Assembly: GCA_946548895.1 (NCBI GenBank) | Contig: CAMNQF010000001.1 | Coordinates: 141,024 to 205,023, forward strand | DNA: 64,000 nt | Source: an uncultured bacterium | Lineage (GTDB): Bacteria; Bacillota; Clostridia; Oscillospirales; Oscillospiraceae | Reading direction: 5' to 3' | Part shown: piece by piece, positions 26,492 through 37,900 of the stretch | Position numbering within the stretch: position 1 is the first letter of the stretch | How the letters are laid out: every line of letters begins with the position of its first letter | Position numbers and translations under genes: made by a program | The notes under the pieces: model-generated | The model's input: the letters and a program-made list of their open reading frames with translations, nothing else | Told to the model about the DNA's origin: nothing | Database searches by the model: none

Positions 26492-29400
26492 ATGAAGAAA
26501 CGAATTCCCGCCCTGGCGTTGGCGCTGGCGGTCCTGATGACCGCGCTCCCGGTCAGGGCCCTCGCTTACAGCGACGTCTCGGGGCACTGGGCGCAGGGCG
26601 CCATTGAGAACAGTGAGAAGAGCGGATTCCTGGGCGGCTATGGGGACGGGACCTTCCGGCCCGACCAGCCGGTCACAGGCGCCGAGTTGGCCGGCGCCCT
26701 GAACAGCCTGCTGGGGACCAAGCTCCAGAGCTCCGCCCCCAGCCTGACCCGGCAGGACGCGGTGGTGATGATCGCCAAGGCGGTGAACATGGCCCCCGCG
26801 GATCAGGCTGAAGTGTCATTCGCCGACGCCGGCTCGATTTCCGCCGGCGCGCTGCCTTACGTGAACGCCATGGCTAACGGCGGCTATGTGAGGGGTTCCG
26901 CCGGACGGTTCCACCCCACCGCCGCCATGACCCGCGGAGAAGCCGCCACCGTGCTGGACAACCTCACCGACGGGGGCAGGGCGGTGGCAAAAGCTGATTC
27001 CGGCACCTACATTGGAAAGGTAATGAAGTCCAACGGCACCATTGCCTATCAAGGTATTCAATATGCCACGCATGAACGTTGGGAAGCGCCTGTTATGATT
27101 TCCGGGCGAAGCGATGTGATCCCCGCGCTGAACTTTGGCCCAAACTCCATTGACGGGTATGAAGACGACCTGAATCTCGTGGTTTATGTCAACCCCAACT
27201 CCACAAACCCCAATAAGTCGGTCTTTATGTGGCAGTATGGCTGCGGCCAGCGGGGCGGTGATACCGCAAACCATGATTGGAGCGGCTTTGTCGCCGAAAA
27301 CCCTGATATTATTGTTGTCACCCCCAACCATAGAGGCAATTTCTGGGGCAGCATTGATCTGAGCCAGCTACAGGGTTATGATGCTGTCGCCGATAAGTAT
27401 CAGTACTCCAACAATCTTGCCCGCCTTGACCTTCTAACCTGCTTGAAATGGATTAACAAGAACATCGCCGCATTCGGCGGCAACCCCAGGGACGTGACCA
27501 TCGGCGGCCAGTCCTCCGGTTCCAACAACTGTACCTGTCTCCTCATGATGGAAGAGGCTCATCCCTATTTCCAGAAGGCAATCATGGAGTCGTCTTTCTC
27601 TGTGGACATCTCTCTCCAGCCGTTGGATGACGCCAAATTTGTCTCTCAGCAGCTCTTTAACGAGCTGGGCGTGACTACGGTGGAGCAGCTTCTTGCCTGC
27701 ACTCCCGAGCAGATTAACGCCGTGAAGGATAAGTTCCTTTCCGCTTCCGCCAGCGGGTCTTCCGCCTTTGCCGAGATCGAATGCAAACTGTTCAGCCCGG
27801 TGGTGGACGGCGTTGTCATCCCCAATGACTACTATGAGTGCCTGATGAACGGTTCTCTTGCGGGCATCAAGTGCGTCTTTGGGTCCAATGCAGGCGAGTA
27901 TGACCAGCAGTATCTCAATAAGGACAAGACCCGTTACACAGACGAAGAGGCATTGGCCTTCACCGTGGAGCAGAACTGGGGCAAGCTGTCCGACCGCGGC
28001 TGGAACAAAGACAACGCCCAATCCGTGATTGACCAGTTCTACAGCCACAACGCCGAGTACGGGCGGGACAATTTTACTGCCGCCAAGGATTTGAAGAACG
28101 ATCTTTATCTCCGCATCGGTTCCCTGATGTATGCGGAGGCGGCCAGTGGATACACGGACGTTTATATGTACTACAATACCTTTGACGCGACACCGGCCGG
28201 GACTGCCCTCGATGATGATATCCGTGCCGCTCACGGCTCTGAGGTCAAGGTGATCAGCCGTAACTGGAGTGATCTGGAAAAGCCTGGCGCCCTGTTTGAT
28301 GTCGATCCGAACGCCCGCGAGTTTGCTTCCATGCTCAGCAACATCTGGGCCGCCTTTATCCGTACCGGCGATCCCAACTGTGCGGAAATCAAGGACAAGG
28401 GCGTTACCTGGACCAAATACGATTCCACCAGCCACAACACCCTGGTCATTGACGCCAAGCCCCAGATGGTCCAAGGCGTGCGGCAGAAGGACGTGGACCT
28501 GCTCATGCCGCTGTTCCGGGAGTATCCCCTGCTTCAGAATTTGAAGGTATCCTCCCCCGGCGTGTATTCCGGCTATAGCCGGGTTGAGTATGACGGCTAC
28601 AAGCGTTACAGCGTATACGTTCCCGTCAGCGACGGCACCAGGCTGGCTGTGGACTACTGCATCCCCACCAAGGACGGCGTGGAGGCCGGGGGCAAGTTCC
28701 CCGTGGTGTTTACCTATACTCCCTATGGCCGCCAGCGCGCCGATAACGCGGCCAGCGCCGAGTGGTTTACCAAGCACGGCTATATTTTCGCGGCCGCTGA
28801 CGCCCGGGGCATGGGGGCCTCTTTCGGCACCCGCGATTCCGCCAACTCCCCCCAGGAGGCCCAGGACGGCGCGGATGTGGTGGCCTGGATCCACGCCCAG
28901 AGCTGGTGCGACGGCAAAATCGGCACCATCGGCTCCTCCTATGTGGGCCAGACTCAGCTGGCCATTCTGAGCAAGACCAAACTGGTGGACGCCTCGGTCA
29001 TCGGCTGCACCGACTATAACAAGTATGACGGGTGGATCCGGGGGGGCGTGCCCCGCGCCTTCGGCTCCCAGCCGGACACCATGTGGGGTGAGACTGAGGC
29101 GGAGATCGCCGCCACCATCCAAAAGACGGTGGACAGCACCCCGGCCGTGGACGCTGACGCCGATAAAAAGCTCCTGGCCCAGGCCATCGCCGGTCATGTG
29201 GACAACGGCCTTCAGATCCCCATGTTCCAGCGCCTGCTCTGGCGGGACAGCTACTCCGAGGAAGTGGGCGGCGAATACTGGAACCTGGTCAGCGCCAGCA
29301 CCAACAAGCAGGCCATCAACGACTCCGGCTCCGCCATCTATCTGATGGGCGGCCTGTACGACGTATTCCGCCGGGATACCATCGTGACCTACCACAACCT

Positions 29401-30247
29401 GACCGGGCCCAAGAAGATGACCATCGGCCCCTGGTATCACACCAAGGCCAAGGTGGACCCGAACTGGGAGGTGGAGCAGCTGCGCTGGTTTGATTACTGG
29501 CTCAAGGGCATCGAAAACGGCGTCATGGATGAGGACCCCATTTACCTGAAAACCGCCAACCAGAGCGCGGACAACGGCTATACCTGGCTGAAGGAATGGC
29601 CCATGGACCAAGGCGGCAGCACCGCCATGTACCTGAACCGCGACGGCCGGCTCTCCCAGCAGAAGGCCGCGCAAGACAGCTTTATGGACTACGACGTGGT
29701 CTATGGCATTACCACCGGCGTGGAATCCGCCTCTTCCGCCGATGTGGACGCCAAGGGCCTGTGCTTTACCACCGCCCCCATGGACAAGGATTTCCGAATT
29801 TCCGGCCATGCCATGGCCCACATCAATTTTGAGATGCTCACGGACGACAAGGACATCGACTTCTTTGTCACGGTGTCCGACTATGATCCCGCCACCGGGG
29901 AGGCGTTTGTCTTTGACGACGGCCACCTGCGGGCGTCCCTGCGCCAGAGCAGCCAGGCTCCCTACAATTACCTGGGCCTGCCCTGGTTCAAGGCGGAGCA
30001 GGGAGACAACCAGTACCTGTCGAAGGGCCAGGTTTACAGTCTGGAATTTGACCTGATGCCCACCTCCTACATCATTCCGCGGGGCCATTGCCTGCGCGTC
30101 ACCGTCTCCAACTCCATGGACCGCTTCTATTACCTGGGCCGCGGGGAGTTTGAGGCCGACCCCAAGTGCGAGACGCCTGACATCCGGCTGTACACCGGGG
30201 GCGCGAACGCGTCCTATGTGGAATTCCCGGATATGCTGGCGGAATGA
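26492..30247 (+). CDS. Secreted SLH-domain protein with type-B carboxylesterase domain fused to CocE/NonD (X-Pro dipeptidyl-peptidase-like) hydrolase
   Basis: Signal peptide MKKRIPALALALAVLMTALPVRALA, SLH-like YSDVSGHWAQ...; carboxylesterase GGQSSGSNN and AAFGGNPRDVT; CocE-like GTIGSSYVGQTQLAI plus C-terminal beta domain. Confidence 0.85.
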   Translation: MKKRIPALALALAVLMTALPVRALAYSDVSGHWAQGAIENSEKSGFLGGYGDGTFRPDQPVTGAELAGALNSLLGTKLQSSAPSLTRQDAVVMIAKAVNMAPADQAEVSFADAGSISAGALPYVNAMANGGYVRGSAGRFHPTAAMTRGEAATVLDNLTDGGRAVAKADSGTYIGKVMKSNGTIAYQGIQYATHERWEAPVMISGRSDVIPALNFGPNSIDGYEDDLNLVVYVNPNSTNPNKSVFMWQYGCGQRGGDTANHDWSGFVAENPDIIVVTPNHRGNFWGSIDLSQLQGYDAVADKYQYSNNLARLDLLTCLKWINKNIAAFGGNPRDVTIGGQSSGSNNCTCLLMMEEAHPYFQKAIMESSFSVDISLQPLDDAKFVSQQLFNELGVTTVEQLLACTPEQINAVKDKFLSASASGSSAFAEIECKLFSPVVDGVVIPNDYYECLMNGSLAGIKCVFGSNAGEYDQQYLNKDKTRYTDEEALAFTVEQNWGKLSDRGWNKDNAQSVIDQFYSHNAEYGRDNFTAAKDLKNDLYLRIGSLMYAEAASGYTDVYMYYNTFDATPAGTALDDDIRAAHGSEVKVISRNWSDLEKPGALFDVDPNAREFASMLSNIWAAFIRTGDPNCAEIKDKGVTWTKYDSTSHNTLVIDAKPQMVQGVRQKDVDLLMPLFREYPLLQNLKVSSPGVYSGYSRVEYDGYKRYSVYVPVSDGTRLAVDYCIPTKDGVEAGGKFPVVFTYTPYGRQRADNAASAEWFTKHGYIFAAADARGMGASFGTRDSANSPQEAQDGADVVAWIHAQSWCDGKIGTIGSSYVGQTQLAILSKTKLVDASVIGCTDYNKYDGWIRGGVPRAFGSQPDTMWGETEAEIAATIQKTVDSTPAVDADADKKLLAQAIAGHVDNGLQIPMFQRLLWRDSYSEEVGGEYWNLVSASTNKQAINDSGSAIYLMGGLYDVFRRDTIVTYHNLTGPKKMTIGPWYHTKAKVDPNWEVEQLRWFDYWLKGIENGVMDEDPIYLKTANQSADNGYTWLKEWPMDQGGSTAMYLNRDGRLSQQKAAQDSFMDYDVVYGITTGVESASSADVDAKGLCFTTAPMDKDFRISGHAMAHINFEMLTDDKDIDFFVTVSDYDPATGEAFVFDDGHLRASLRQSSQAPYNYLGLPWFKAEQGDNQYLSKGQVYSLEFDLMPTSYIIPRGHCLRVTVSNSMDRFYYLGRGEFEADPKCETPDIRLYTGGANASYVEFPDMLAE

Positions 30248-30360
30248 TTTGTGGAGAGAGGGTTCCACCGCACCGCCCGGAGGCTTTCCCGGACCGTACG
30301 TTATGAAAAACTGAGCGCCGTCCTCGCCTCCCGGGTGGGCGTGCGCAGCCGCGAAAACGC

Positions 30361-30396
30361 ACCGCCCCATCCTGCCCGCGGGCAGGATGGGGCGGT
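30361..30396. terminator. GC-rich perfect hairpin downstream of the esterase gene
   Basis: accgccccatcctgccc-gc-gggcaggatggggcggt, 17-bp arms. Confidence 0.5.
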
Positions 30397-30622
30397 GCCG
30401 GCGGTTTCCGGCCTCCCGCCGGGCCAGCCTGCAGGCAGAGGACCGCTGAAAAAGCCCTTGCGCTATGCCAGCTTTTGCGCTACAATAGAACCGCGAAAAC
30501 AGGGCGCCCCGGCCGCTCGCGCAATGGCATGACCCCATCCCGGGCCCATTGGGGGGATGCCGCCTTCCTGTCCGCCGGCCTTTCCGATGTGCCCGCCGAA
30601 CGCTGAGGAGGAGAAATGCGCC

Positions 30623-31988
30623 GTGGAATTAGACCTGACACAGCGGCAGGGACAAACGCTCTCCCCCAGATGATACAATCCGCGGCAGTGCTCCAGATGG
30701 CCGCCCAGGAGCTTGGGGAGTACTTGGAGACGGTCCTCCAGGAGAACCCCGTTTTGGAACTGGAGGAATCCTTCAGCCCTCCCGACGCGGGGGACGACCT
30801 GCGGCGGAAATTGGAGTGGCTGGAGTCCAATGACCCGCAAAACAGGGAATATCATTGGCAGGACGCTCAGGCCGACGCGGATCCCCTGCGCAATTGCGGC
30901 GCCACGGGACGCGAACAGGAGAGCCTCTACCACTATCTGCGGCTTCAGCTGGAAGCGATGCGGCTGGACAGGCGCACAGCGGAATGCGCGCGGCTGCTGG
31001 CGGCCAGCCTGAATCAAAACGGCTGGCTGGATGAGGAACTCTCCGCGCTGGCCCTGGAAACGGGGCAGCCTGTCAGCGCCATAGAGCGGGCGTTAGAAGT
31101 GGTTCAGTCGCTGGACCCTGCCGGGGTGGCAGCGAGAAATCTGACAGAATGCCTGCGCCTCCAATTGGTCCGGCAGCGGCCAATCAACGAATTGGCGGTA
31201 CGGATTGCCGAGGGGTACTTGGACGCGCTTGCCAAAAACAGGTACGGCCTTATCGCGTGCTCGTTAGGGGTAGCGCGGGATGAGGCGTTCGCCGCCTGTG
31301 AATTAATCCGAAGCCTGAACCCCCGCCCCTGCGCTGATTTCACCGCCGGCAGGGGCCCCGCCTACATAACCCCCGATATCATTGTGTCGGGGGACGCCGG
31401 CCATTTTGAGCTGGCATATAACGACCGGCTTTTCCCGACCCTGAACATCAGTTCCTACTATACGAAATTGCTGCGAGAAAGTGACGACGAACAGGTGAGG
31501 GACTATCTCGCCGGCAAGCTTCGTCAGGCAAAGTGGACAATTCGCGCAGTAGATCAGCGGAAAACGACCCTTACCGTATGTGTGCAGTGCATCTTGGAGG
31601 CGCAGGAGGACTTTTTCCGCCTGGGGGAAGGCCATTTAAAGCCTTTGTCGCTGGCGGACATAGCGCGGCGGGTCGGCCTCCATGAATCGACTGTGAGCCG
31701 CGCGGTAAGCGGGAAGTACCTGCAATGCCCACGGGGGACGTACCCCTTGAGCTATTTCTTTTCCAGGCGTCTGGGCCCGGACGAGGGGGGGGGGAAAGCA
31801 TTTCCGCTGACGGCGCAAAGTCCCTGCTGAAGGAGCTGATTGAGGGCGGGGACCGGCGCAAGCCCTTATCCGACCAGAAGCTGTGCGAGCGCATGGCTGC
31901 CAAGGGCTGTGTGCTTTCGCGCCGGACAGTGGCGAAATATCGGGATGAATTGGGGATACCTGGGACCGGCGGCAGAAAACGCGGCTGA
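30623..31988 (+). pseudogene. rpoN: RNA polymerase sigma-54 factor RpoN, reading frame broken twice (frameshifted gene)
   Basis: N-terminus V(M)ELDLTQRQGQTLSP starts at GTG 30623, frame lost at the C5 tract (30663-30667); main body 30616-31830 frame (MIQSAAVLQMAAQELGEYLETVLQENPVLELEE ... LADIARRVGLHESTVSRAVSGKYLQCPRGTYPLSYFF); C-terminus with RpoN box SRRTVAKYRDELGIP only in the next frame after the G10 tract (31785-31794). Confidence 0.88.
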
Positions 31989-32007
31989 CCTGGGGTGTTA
32001 AAAGTAT

Positions 32008-32060
32008 GAGGGTATTGGGGACGTTTCTAAAAGAAGCGCCCCCAATACCCTCGTCATTTT
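32008..32060 (+). terminator. Terminator after rpoN
   Basis: gagggtattgggg ... ccccaataccctc 13-bp arms followed by gtcatttt. Confidence 0.8.
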
Positions 32061-32301
32061 CATAAGGCGAAGCGGCTAGCGCGGCGATCTTATGTTCGCG
32101 CCTTCCCGGCAGCTTATCTTATATTATAACATTTTTTGCAAGCAGGTATGGTGTTTTGCGTATACTGTGCTATAATATGGGTAAGCGGACAAAAAGTTAC
32201 CATTTATTTCCTTCCAAGTGGAATATTTGAACTGTATGGCGCGTTACGGCCGGCGGGCGGATTTTAGGCGGCGCTTACTCGCAGGAAGAGGGAGGTATGA
32301 T

Positions 32302-34959
32302 ATGGAACAGTACGATCATGTACGGAATATCAGCAGAAGCCTGGGCTATGATCGGTTGCTGCCCCTGCAGGAAAAGGCATTTCGAATGCCGGAACTCTAC
32401 GACCCGAGTAAAAACATCTTTGTTACGGGAAACACTTCCAGCGGCAAAACGCTGATTCCGCTTCTCCACTACATTCTCGAGCGGGAGAAAAATCCTGCGT
32501 ACAAAATGCTGTTTCTTGTGCCATACCGGGCGCTGGCCGCGCAAAAGAAGCTGGAGATTGAGGAACTCCTGCGCAAAAAATTTTCGGAACTGAGTGTTTG
32601 CGTCTCAACGGGCGAACTGCGGGACGACGACAGGGACGTCAGAACAGGACTTGCGGATGTCGCGATTGTTATTTATGAAAAGGCGTATCATTTTGCCTGC
32701 TGCATACCAGATTTCTTGAAGCGCTATCACACCGTTGTTTATGACGAATTCGCGTTAAGCGAGGATGAGCAGCGCGGTGTGGCCTGTGACCTGATGCTGC
32801 TCCAGGGTATGAGTTCGTCCTGCAGGCTATTTGTCCTCTCCACCCCGCACTACAGCTGGGGCGAATATATCCACGGCGGGAATTTTACTCCCGTACAGGT
32901 TCTGGAACATGAGAGCCGGTCCGTGGTTCCCCGGGAGGAAATCCCTATTTTCCTGGATCGGTGCGCCAAGGGCAGCAAGGCGGCCGAGTTTCACGATTAC
33001 AATAAGCGCCCGCTGGGCATGGAAAAGGTTCGGGAACGCGGCTCAAAGAATGATTTGATCGAAGACCTCTGCGCGATGCATCTGGAGCGGGGACATCGGA
33101 TCTTGGTGTTCATGAACAATTGCCAGGAGGTGCGCCGGATGGCCAACGAGCTTGGACGGCGCCTGCAGGAGAAAAAGCCCGAGCTGCTTCATCCGCTGGG
33201 GCCGGACGAAGATGAGGATTGGTGTTTTCGCAATGTTTTGGATGAGACCGGCCTTTTGGAGGAGGACCTCCTCGGATTGATGAATCCACAGGAATGCGTC
33301 TTGTTCCGGCAGGGGATTGCGTATCACAACAGTTGGCTGAGGTATGAGCTCCGCACGCTGGTGGAAAAAGAATTGCTGACCGACAAGGGCTGCCTGAATG
33401 TCGTGTTCTCAACGGAGACAATGGCCTATGGAATTAACAGCAGCGTGGATGTCGTCATCGTGGCGGATATGTACAAAAACATATGGGAGTACAGGTCCTG
33501 CCGCAGGCCGGACAAAAATGGCCGTATGAAGGCCCGCACGATCAATCGGGAGTACACCGCGTTCTTAAAGGTAAACGAGTATCAGAACTATATTGGCCGC
33601 GCCGGACGGTATGGCCGCACGCAAAAAGGATACGCCTACGCGTTAATGACGCAGACTCCGGGCAAATCTGACATTCGGAGCTCATGGGACAAACTGATGA
33701 AGCAGCGCGACGACCCTCCCCGCGCGAGGAGCACGCTGCTGAAGCTGGACGCCTACTGCAATAGGGAATGCGAGCGCAAGGATCATTGCGCGGGCAGCAG
33801 CTGCCAGAAGTGCAGCCTCTATGCCAATGAATTCGCCATGCCGGTCCTGAGTTTAATCCCCCCGGAGGGAATCACCTTCCGGCAGATCAGGGAGCGCCTC
33901 CTGTGGCTGCCCGGCATAGATAAAAATATGTCTTGGCTGGACAGAAACATTGAAAACGCGCTGCGGCGCTTGGTGTACCGAACGGGGCCCGCCCGCTGGG
34001 TGAGGGCAAAAAAAAATACGGGACCGATATATTCCAGGCGGTATTATCTCACCAAGGCGGGACAGGCTGTCTGCGGTATGCTGACCACCATGTATGAATG
34101 TGACTGCCTGAGAAAGTACCTGTCTGGACAGCAGGCAGAGGCCTCGGACAAGATGGAACCGCGGAATCTTCTCCGCCTGATGACGCTTGATCCCTTCGAC
34201 CTGTTTTATGAACTGTGCGTGTTGCCGGAGCTCCAAAAAATTGCGGAGGATTTTTTTGGCATCAACGACTCCAGTTCCAGCGAGGGACGCAAGTGGCTTT
34301 CCGTTTACAACGACCTTTGCACCAGAAAGCTTTCGGCATATTATAACACGCGCAAAAAATGTATCTCGCTAAAGCTGTACGAACGGTTGACCATTCCGTC
34401 GGGGAACAGGCACGTGTACCGCATCACAAATCCCTTTGACACGTACCGGCTGCTGCTTGCCATTACGATCTACGAGTGGTACCGCACCGCGTCGATCCGT
34501 GAGCTCGATAGGGATTTGAACTCAGTGCCGGGAACAGTGGTCATCACGACGGGCCGAATCTCTCACCTGACGCAGCAAACTTCCTTTTATTTGCAAATCC
34601 TTGCCGCAATGTGTGATACCATGCTGGATCCAGCCTATGAGGAGATCAAAGCCCTTTTGCTTCGGATGGAGCTTTGCCTCTACTTTGGAATCCGGGAAAG
34701 CAACGCGACGGTGATTCCCGTGGAAGAACTGCGCCAGCTTACACGGCGGCAGCAATCGGCCGTCTCCAGGATTATGGAATTTTGCTCAAATTCCCCGCCG
34801 GCGCCAATACGCGAGGAACTGACCAAGCGGCAAATTCGGGACTGGAAGCAGCTGCTTCACACGATGAGCGATCTTCCGGCAGATGGCACGGCGGCCGTTC
34901 TTTTGAAAAAGAAGTATCCGATCCTGGTTGAAGCAGAACAAGAATTTAAGAAACCGTAA
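32302..34959 (+). CDS. Ski2-like superfamily 2 DEAD/DEAH helicase with Cys cluster (first gene of two-helicase operon)
   Basis: NIFVTGNTSSGKTLIPLL (motif I), VVYDEFALSEDE (motif II), VVFSTETMAYGIN, NYIGRAGRYGRTQKG (motif VI); Cys cluster CNRECERKDHCAGSSCQKC; ATG 32302 with GGGAGG RBS. Confidence 0.85.
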   Translation: MEQYDHVRNISRSLGYDRLLPLQEKAFRMPELYDPSKNIFVTGNTSSGKTLIPLLHYILEREKNPAYKMLFLVPYRALAAQKKLEIEELLRKKFSELSVCVSTGELRDDDRDVRTGLADVAIVIYEKAYHFACCIPDFLKRYHTVVYDEFALSEDEQRGVACDLMLLQGMSSSCRLFVLSTPHYSWGEYIHGGNFTPVQVLEHESRSVVPREEIPIFLDRCAKGSKAAEFHDYNKRPLGMEKVRERGSKNDLIEDLCAMHLERGHRILVFMNNCQEVRRMANELGRRLQEKKPELLHPLGPDEDEDWCFRNVLDETGLLEEDLLGLMNPQECVLFRQGIAYHNSWLRYELRTLVEKELLTDKGCLNVVFSTETMAYGINSSVDVVIVADMYKNIWEYRSCRRPDKNGRMKARTINREYTAFLKVNEYQNYIGRAGRYGRTQKGYAYALMTQTPGKSDIRSSWDKLMKQRDDPPRARSTLLKLDAYCNRECERKDHCAGSSCQKCSLYANEFAMPVLSLIPPEGITFRQIRERLLWLPGIDKNMSWLDRNIENALRRLVYRTGPARWVRAKKNTGPIYSRRYYLTKAGQAVCGMLTTMYECDCLRKYLSGQQAEASDKMEPRNLLRLMTLDPFDLFYELCVLPELQKIAEDFFGINDSSSSEGRKWLSVYNDLCTRKLSAYYNTRKKCISLKLYERLTIPSGNRHVYRITNPFDTYRLLLAITIYEWYRTASIRELDRDLNSVPGTVVITTGRISHLTQQTSFYLQILAAMCDTMLDPAYEEIKALLLRMELCLYFGIRESNATVIPVEELRQLTRRQQSAVSRIMEFCSNSPPAPIREELTKRQIRDWKQLLHTMSDLPADGTAAVLLKKKYPILVEAEQEFKKP

Positions 34960-34974
34960 GGGAAAGGGGCTATT

Positions 34975-37900
34975 ATGACATTACGCGAACGCTTGGAAGA
35001 GCATAAGCTCAACGGCGAGACATTTGCCGCCGGCCGTGAGACACATAACAATTGGGACGGGCAACTGACCGCGATGCAGGACGCGGTGCTGGCGGACGAG
35101 CATTTTTGGGACACGGCGAAGAACCTGATTATCCAGGGCGCCACCTCCAGCGGAAAAACGCTCCTTGCGGAGATCGCGGCTTACCGTCAGATCACGGATG
35201 AGAAAATCTGGCGCAAGAAAGTCATTTTTTTGGTTCCCCTGCGCGCGCTTGTCACCGCGCAGTGCAATCAAATCAAGCGCGATTTTCAGAACGTCACGCT
35301 CAATGGGAAACATCTCGAAATTTTTGAGTCTTCCGCGGACTATCAGGACCACGACGCGCAGATCATGATGGGCGATTATGACATCGCGGTAATCGTCTAT
35401 GAAAAGTTTTTCGCCCTGTTGAGCAGTGGGCAGAGCCGGGAAAACAATATGCTGAAAAACTGCGGGCTCGTTATCGTCGACGAATTGCAGATGCTCTCCA
35501 CAAAAGACCGCGGCCCTAAAATGGAGTTTTCCATTATGCGCCTGCTGGAAATGCACCGGGTCAAGGAAGAGGGAGACGAGGAGCCGGAGGAAAATATCCG
35601 CATTATTGGCCTGACGACGTCGGAGAGCGGCGTGGAGGACCTCGGCGCCTGGATGAAGGCCAATATAGTCGGGAACGCGATTCGCCCTGTCCCCCTGCGG
35701 CAGTACATCGTGTCCTATGACACGGGCAAAATGATGTATAAAGACATTGCCGGAGAGGGAGACCCCGCAAAACCCGATGACGCGAATGGGAACCCCGACA
35801 AGGTTGAGGAGATTTCATTGCTGGCCAAGTTTGATTCCGGCAATTGCGATAAGGACAAGAAACAACGCTGCCTGTACTCTCTTCTGGCAACCTGGCTGGA
35901 GCCGAACAAGGAAAAGAAAATCCTGATTTTTACGAACGCCAAGTGGAACACGCGGGAAATCGCCAATGGAATTGTCCGAAAATTCCCGCAGTTTGAGCCG
36001 CCGGCCGCGGAAAATGCCGAGAGGCGGGCGGAGCTGAGGGAACAGTTCCACAGGGTTCTGGTGGAATTCAGCGACGAGGATGGCGTAAACGACCTGGAAA
36101 GGCTTATCTCAAAGGGAGTGGCGTTCCATCACTCCGGCCTTCCCGCGATAGTGCGTACCATGATTGAGGATGATTTTCGCGACGAGAACGGGCATATTCA
36201 AATCGTCGTATGCACGGAAACCCTGATGGTTGGAATGAATCTTCCCGCCGACATCGTCATTCTGTATGACGGCACGACGTACCGCGGGGGCAAAATCCCA
36301 GTGCCGCTTTCCGTGCAATCGTATAACAATTTTGTGGGGCGCGCCGGGCGCCTGGGGATGAATAGCGCCCCCAATTACCGCGGCAAGAGCTATCTCCTGA
36401 CGGAAAACCTGGAGCGCGATTACAGCCGGTATACCGCCGACAGGAAGACTGCCGTCAAGTCGTCTTTCCGTTCCGGCAGCCCGGAGGTGCTGGCGCCGTA
36501 TTTTCTCAACTGGATCGGCAAAGAGCATACGGTGGAGGAGCGGATTCAGAGCGGCCTGCGCATCAACTTCTGCTACCACAAAGAAATATGGGACGAAGCA
36601 GTTATCAAAAAAGACGCCGAAGCGATTTTGGACCAGCTGAAAAACGCCGTTCCCACCCCCCAAAAGCGGCTGATTATAAAACGGAAAAATGGGAGCCATA
36701 TTTTGTCGAATTTGGGGAACGCGCTGGCGCCTTATGCGCTTAACCTTGACACCTGCAAAATCCTGATCGAGTATATGCTCCAAAAACCCATTTCTGAATC
36801 AGATATTTGGTTCTTAGCCCCGGACGACGAGTCCAGCGTCTGCCCGCCAAAGCCGCTGATTGAATTGATTTTGACAATCTGCTCCTGCGAGGAAGTGGAT
36901 AAAAGCCCGGCAATCAGCGTTTTTGGAAATGAGAGCGAGGTCAAGGCGCTGAACCGGTCGCTTCAGGACTATTTGAAGCAAATCTATCCCAAGCGGCAGG
37001 ATGAGGAGCCCCAGGAGGACGAATGGGACTGCGAGGACGAGGACGCCTGTAAAAAGCTTACGCGGATAGCGTACAGCAGCTATATTGCCGAGCCGGAGGA
37101 ATTGCGCCAGGTTGTCCGCACCCTGATTCTATGCCTCTGGCTGGCAGGATACCGCGTGAGAAAAATCAAGGAGATCCTCCGGCTGAACAGCGCGGCATTT
37201 TCGACCAGCGATATCGAGAGAATCTCCGAGGCCGCCGCCTACCTGGTGGAAGCCGCGAGCAAATGCCAGGACATCCTGCTTGACTCCAAAGACGCCCCGG
37301 CTTTGTACCGGCTGTCCATTCGAATGAAGTACGGCATCCCGCATGAGCTGCACTGCCTGGCCAATACCCATGTGCGCGGGATCACGCGCAATCAGCTGCT
37401 AACCATTTGGCGTAAGGCCCAGCAGGTGCACAAAACGCCGCGGGATTACATCATGGCAAGCTTTAATCCGCATCATCAAGCATTGCGGAAAGCGCTGCAG
37501 GCCCGCGAAAGGGTTAACAACTACTACCAGCAGATTGAGAATATTCAAGAAGAGGACCAGTCCCATATCTGCAAGGAACTCTCCTCCCATCTGCAGAATA
37601 TGGATATGCACTCCGGCGCCGGGGCGCGAGGGTGCCGGGATGCGATACACAGCATTCTGACCGCCGTTTCCGAAAGGCAGGAGAACGGCTGGTCAATTAT
37701 ACCTGCGCAGAATGAGTTGGAATTTACTTTTATGACAGAGAACCAACGCTCTTACTGCCTGCGCTTTGGATTGTTTGACATGGGCGAAAATAGCGATGAA
37801 TGGTTCACGCAAATTAGAGACTTTGATTGCCAGCCCACCCGGGACCGCAACCAACATCAAGTAAACATAGCGGTCCTGTATGGCGCGCCGCCGGCGGGAG

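Noticed and set aside
27434-30538. 1034-aa minus-strand ORF opposite the SLH esterase
   Set aside because: Shadow ORF; the plus strand carries the catalytic motifs and signal peptide.
32136-32176. Promoter upstream of the helicase operon (ttgcaa/tatact and tataat)
   Set aside because: TATAAT and TATACT hexamers are present but no well-spaced -35; position too uncertain to report as a feature.
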